This document shows, piece by piece, positions 60,523 to 64,000 of a stretch of 64,000 nucleotides of DNA; positions within the stretch are counted from its first letter, which is position 1; every line of letters starts with the position of its first letter. The notes beneath the pieces were generated by a model that had not been told where the DNA came from, ran no database searches, and saw only the letters and a program-made list of their open reading frames with translations. The position numbers were made by a program, and so were the translations under genes. Source of the stretch: JBBIOU01 sp037443205 (GTDB lineage Bacteria > Bacteroidota > Bacteroidia > Flavobacteriales_D > UBA2798); contig JBBIOU010000009.1 of NCBI GenBank assembly GCA_037443205.1, forward strand, positions 1 to 64,000. The letters run 5' to 3'.

Positions 60523-63159
60523 TTGGCAAAAAACCGTACAGTAATAAAATCAGCCGGAGCAGAAAAAGAAACTCCGTTAATGAAACAATACAACGCCATC
60601 AAAAGCAAATATCCGGATGCTTTGTTGTTGTTTCGTGTGGGCGATTTTTACGAAACCTTTGGTGATGATGCCGTAAAAACTGCCAAAACCCTGGGAATAG
60701 TTCTTACCAAAAGAAACAATGGTGCAGCCGGTGAAATGAATTTAGCCGGTTTTCCTCATCATGCTTTAGATATGTATTTGCCTAAACTGGTTAGGGCAGG
60801 CTATAGAGTTGCCATTTGCGACCAACTGGAAGACCCTAAGCTGGCAAAAGGCATTGTGAAAAGAGGAGTTACCGAACTTGTTACGCCCGGAGTAACTTAC
60901 AACGAAAAAGTACTCGAAAATAAGTCAAACAATTTTCTTTCAGCTATACATTTTGGCGAAAAATATACCGGTATTTCATTTTTAGATGTTTCTACCGGAG
61001 AATTTTTTGCAACGCAGGGAAAAAACGAATATATAGATAAACTACTGCAAAGTTTTAAACCCGGAGAAGTACTCTATAAACGCAACGAAAATAAAAAGTT
61101 TAATGAAATATTCGGCAGCCATTTTTATACCTATAAATTAGATGATTGGGTATTTACTCATGATTATGGAAACGAAAAATTACTAAGCCATTTTCAAACA
61201 AAATCATTAAAAGGCTTTGGTATTGAAGATATGCCCGAAGCTATAGTGGCAGCCGGAGCCGCCCTGCATTATCTGGAAGCTACTCAACACGACAAAACTG
61301 CACACATTACTTCATTAGCCCGGATAGACGAAGACAAGTATGTATGGTTAGATAAATTTACCATCCGTAATTTAGAATTGATACACCCGGCACATCCCAA
61401 TGCCAAAACTTTACTTGAGGTACTTGATTTTACCATTACTCCCATGGGATCGCGTTTGCTGAAACGCTGGATGCTGATGCCATTACTGGATATTCAGTCT
61501 ATCAATCAACGATTGGATGTGGTTGATTTTTTTACGAAAAATGAAAATATCAGAGAACAACTGAAATCAATATACGAACAAACCGGAGATTTAGAAAGAC
61601 TCATTTCTAAAGTTGCTGTGGGTCGTATTTCTCCGCGCGAAATGACACAACTTAATCGCGCACTTAAAATTATCCCTCAATTAAAAGAGATATGCAGCAA
61701 CAGCCGGATTCAGGCACTTAAAATATTTTCCGATCAACTTAATCCCTGCACGGTAATAAGCGAAAAAATTGATAAAGAATTAAACCCCGAAGCCCCGGTG
61801 GCCATAGGCAAAGGAACAACAATTAAATCAGGCGTAAACAATGAACTGGATGATTTACGAAACCTTTCCTATTCAGGTAAAGATTATTTATTACAAATTC
61901 AAACCCGCGAATCCGAACGAACCGGTATTCCGTCTTTAAAAATAGCATTTAACAACGTGTTTGGCTACTATTTAGAGGTAACCAATACCCACAAAAATAA
62001 AGTACCTGCCGACTGGATAAGAAAGCAAACTCTTGCCAATGCCGAGCGTTATATAACCGAAGAATTAAAAGCATACGAAACAAAAATACTGGGAGCTGAA
62101 GAAAAAATTTTAATGCTCGAAACACAACTCTATAATGAGTTGGTATTTGCACTAAGCGAATATATACAACCAATCCAGCATAATGCATACATCATAGCTC
62201 AGATAGATTGTTTATTGTCATTTGCAACAGCAGCTTTGCAAAATGCTTATACACGCCCGCAACTCAATGACTCATACACCATACAAATTAAAAACGGGCG
62301 ACATCCCGTTATAGAAAAAGCACTGCCGCCCGAAGAGCAATATGTTGCAAATGATTTGTATTTAGATAACGATAAACAACAAATTATTATGATTACAGGT
62401 CCTAACATGTCGGGTAAATCGGCTTTGTTGAGGCAAACAGCTTTAATTGTATTGATGGCACAGATGGGCAGTTTTGTGCCGGCACAGTTTGCCGAATTAG
62501 GACTCATTGATAAAGTATTTACCCGCGTGGGTGCCTCCGACAATATTTCTTCAGGAGAATCTACCTTTATGGTAGAAATGAATGAAACAGCCAGCATACT
62601 TCATAACATTACTAACCGCAGCTTGGTATTGTTAGACGAGATAGGCAGAGGCACAAGTACTTATGACGGCATAAGCATAGCATGGGCTATTGCCGAATAT
62701 TTACACGAAAATAACAAAGCACGTCCTAAAACTCTTTTTGCTACGCATTACCACGAACTAAATGACATGGCAGCCCTGTTTAACAGGATAAAAAATTTTA
62801 ATGTGTCGGTAAAAGAATTAAATCATAAAATTATTTTTATGCGTAAGTTGGAGCAGGGTGGCAGCCGACATAGCTTTGGTATCCATGTAGCTAAAATGGC
62901 CGGAATGCCCGTAAAGGTGTTAGAAAGAGCCAACCAAATACTTGCGCAACTTGAAAGCAACAGAAATACCGGTAAACCCGAAAATATTACACACACAAAG
63001 AAAACAACCGAAGACACCCTGCAACTAAGTTTTTTTCAACTGGATGACCCAGTGTTACAACAAATCAAAGAAGAAATTTTAAAAACTGATATAAATACTC
63101 TTACCCCTGTTGAAGCCCTTATGAAACTGAATGAAATTAAAAAATTAATAGGCGGGTAA
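60523..63159 (+). CDS. mutS: DNA mismatch repair protein MutS
   Basis: This 878-aa ATPase detects mispairs in DNA. The start is a TTG codon at 60523, chosen because the translation then begins like MutS of this phylum (MAKNRTV ... PLMKQYNAIKSKYPDALLLF) and no ATG lies upstream in frame. The mismatch-reading Phe-x-Glu is F42/E44 in GDFYETFGDD. The Walker A motif GPNMSGKS is at 626-633, followed by GESTFMVEMNE, DEIGRGTSTYDG, and the C-terminal helix-turn-helix. Domains are complete. The usual beta-clamp motif should lie near the C-terminus but I do not see it clearly. Confidence 0.95.
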   Translation: MAKNRTVIKSAGAEKETPLMKQYNAIKSKYPDALLLFRVGDFYETFGDDAVKTAKTLGIVLTKRNNGAAGEMNLAGFPHHALDMYLPKLVRAGYRVAICDQLEDPKLAKGIVKRGVTELVTPGVTYNEKVLENKSNNFLSAIHFGEKYTGISFLDVSTGEFFATQGKNEYIDKLLQSFKPGEVLYKRNENKKFNEIFGSHFYTYKLDDWVFTHDYGNEKLLSHFQTKSLKGFGIEDMPEAIVAAGAALHYLEATQHDKTAHITSLARIDEDKYVWLDKFTIRNLELIHPAHPNAKTLLEVLDFTITPMGSRLLKRWMLMPLLDIQSINQRLDVVDFFTKNENIREQLKSIYEQTGDLERLISKVAVGRISPREMTQLNRALKIIPQLKEICSNSRIQALKIFSDQLNPCTVISEKIDKELNPEAPVAIGKGTTIKSGVNNELDDLRNLSYSGKDYLLQIQTRESERTGIPSLKIAFNNVFGYYLEVTNTHKNKVPADWIRKQTLANAERYITEELKAYETKILGAEEKILMLETQLYNELVFALSEYIQPIQHNAYIIAQIDCLLSFATAALQNAYTRPQLNDSYTIQIKNGRHPVIEKALPPEEQYVANDLYLDNDKQQIIMITGPNMSGKSALLRQTALIVLMAQMGSFVPAQFAELGLIDKVFTRVGASDNISSGESTFMVEMNETASILHNITNRSLVLLDEIGRGTSTYDGISIAWAIAEYLHENNKARPKTLFATHYHELNDMAALFNRIKNFNVSVKELNHKIIFMRKLEQGGSRHSFGIHVAKMAGMPVKVLERANQILAQLESNRNTGKPENITHTKKTTEDTLQLSFFQLDDPVLQQIKEEILKTDINTLTPVEALMKLNEIKKLIGG

Positions 63160-63205
63160 AAAATATTTGCATTTTTATAAAAATTATTACTTTTGCAACA
63201 CCAAT

Positions 63206-63278
<73 letters not shown>

Positions 63279-63285
63279 CTAATAT

Positions 63286-63312
63286 CCTCTCTGGCTGGAG
63301 AGGTTTTTTTTT
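63286..63312 (+). terminator. Rho-independent terminator after tRNA-Gly
   Basis: The stem CCTCTC (63286-63291) / GAGAGG (63298-63303) encloses a 6-nt loop, followed by nine T (63304-63312). It separates tRNA-Gly from tRNA-Leu, so the two may not share one transcript. Confidence 0.88.
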
Positions 63313-63332
63313 AACGTTCTTACAATTCATTT

Positions 63333-63419
63333 GCCCGGGTGGTGGAACTGGTAGACACGCAGGACTTAAAATCCTGTGGACCGTAAACGTCCGTGCGGGT
63401 TCGATTCCCGCCTCGGGTA
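63333..63419 (+). tRNA. tRNA-Leu (anticodon TAA)
   Basis: This is an 87-nt tRNA with the long variable arm of class II. The acceptor GCCCGGG pairs with CTCGGGT (G-U at two positions) and the discriminator is A. The anticodon loop CTTAAAA gives TAA, reading TTA and TTG. The variable arm TGGACCGTAAACGTCCG folds as a stem, and the T-arm GCGGGTTCGATTCCCGC is complete. CCA is not encoded. Confidence 0.95.
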
Positions 63420-63652
63420 CTTTTTCACAAAAAGTCATCAGGTTTTTTACCGCAAAGCCGGGTGTTTTAAATTTTATTGAAACTTATTGTAATTTATTTT
63501 GTTATAACAAAAAATCTCACAAAGTCATAATATGTTTTATATTCTCTTAATCTCACTCTTAAAATATGTTTTTTAATCATAAATTTGGTTAAAATCGTTT
63601 CAATAAAACAGTATTCAGATAATATATATTTAACTTAGCAAAAAATAAAACG

Positions 63653-64000
63653 ATGAAAAAAATTAATGTTTTAATTATTGTAATTGCTACACACTTATTA
63701 CCTAAGGCATCTTTTAGTCAGCTAACTATTCCGCCCCCAAGTCCTTTGCAAGTAGAAACCCAGCAATTTGCCACCGGTAAAATAGAAATAAGCTATTCAA
63801 GACCTGCAGTTAAAGGTAGAAAAATATTTGGCGAATTAGTACCCTACGATAAAATCTGGAGAACTGGAGCAAATGCCGCTACCACCATTTATTTTTCGGA
63901 TGAAGTAATTATAAACAACATTAAAATTACCAAAGGAAAATACGGATTATTAACTATTCCCGGTAAATCGTTCTGGGAAGTAATCATCAGTAAAGACACA
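63653..64000 (+). CDS. DUF2911-domain exported protein, 3' end cut by the window
   Basis: The ORF begins with a signal peptide (MKKINVLIIVIATHLLPKASFSQ) and runs off the window after 116 codons. The visible mature part has the DUF2911 signature ISYSRPAVKGRKIFGEL, VPYDKIWRTGANAATTIYFS and ITKGKYGLLTIPG, which is a beta-rich domain found in Bacteroidota secreted proteins of unknown function. The C-terminus, possibly with further domains, cannot be seen. Confidence 0.85.
   Translation, partial: MKKINVLIIVIATHLLPKASFSQLTIPPPSPLQVETQQFATGKIEISYSRPAVKGRKIFGELVPYDKIWRTGANAATTIYFSDEVIINNIKITKGKYGLLTIPGKSFWEVIISKDT

Overview
The window is AT-rich DNA from a free-living member of the Bacteroidota. The evidence is type IX secretion (T9SS) cargo with both kinds of C-terminal sorting domain, a PorP/SprF protein and two PorE-like OmpA proteins. 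Other pointers are a family-typical MutS and PurK, start codons without Shine-Dalgarno sequences, and several TAnnTTTG promoter boxes just upstream of genes. I cannot place it below phylum; a Chitinophagales- or Sphingobacteriales-like lineage is only a guess. Almost all of it is chromosomal housekeeping and secretion genes. There is no phage, integrase, transposase or CRISPR array.

Layout. 1-2.2 kb is accessory: a promoterless-looking tip of an RHS protein carrying an M91-like zinc-protease toxin domain, a small secreted partner, and structured repeats, with a 64-bp direct repeat on each side. 2.2-5.6 kb holds a DMT exporter, an HMA-type metal-binding lipoprotein, a YjjG-type nucleotidase, a membrane protein and upp. 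5.9-10.2 kb is the diaminopimelate/lysine operon (dapA, aspartokinase, lysA), with a divergent ACT-like protein. 10.2-14.9 kb is a tight operon of an oligopeptide-binding lipoprotein, asparagine synthase and a glycosyltransferase. 15-22.7 kb has two very large exported proteins: a T9SS cargo, and a sensor with a beta-propeller outside and a SpoIIE phosphatase inside. 22.7-25.6 kb is pepA-gpmA-map. 25.9-42.6 kb has a fatty-acid desaturase, TPR and PorE-like proteins and purK. It continues with a beta-helix adhesin next to PorP/SprF and a second OmpA protein, a broken arsC-like gene, a flippase-like membrane protein and a secreted subtilase. 42.7-48.3 kb is an operon of TPR protein, ComA-like phosphosulfolactate synthase, rhodanese, DUF368 (PopT-type undecaprenyl-phosphate transporter), FAD-linked oxidase and lipoprotein. 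48.6-52.2 kb has a fused E1 dehydrogenase, radC, rpsT and tRNA-Glu. 52.5-56.4 kb is a translationally coupled cassette of FnIII protein, 63-aa protein, sulfotransferase-like protein and a phosphodiesterase-TPR fusion. 56.5-64 kb holds a T9SS cargo, a DjlA-like co-chaperone, a universal stress protein, an rRNA/tRNA methyltransferase, mutS, two tRNAs and a truncated DUF2911 gene.

How it fits together. The export theme dominates: cargo (15508, 31774, 40966, 56489), outer-membrane partners (35941) and peptidoglycan-anchored OmpA proteins (28266, 36870) are typical of a gliding or surface-colonising bacterium. dapA, aspartokinase and lysA supply diaminopimelate and lysine, and the DUF368 protein would recycle the wall lipid carrier.

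The most unusual items are listed as findings. They are a dispersed intergenic repeat of about 100-140 bp with a multi-hairpin fold and an inverting loop, and the sulfotransferase/phosphodiesterase cassette, whose C-terminal domain looks like a decayed copy of its own neighbour. They also include the orphan RHS-protease unit between direct repeats, an in-frame amber codon in an otherwise intact arsC-like gene, and a three-fold internal repeat in an OmpA-family protein.
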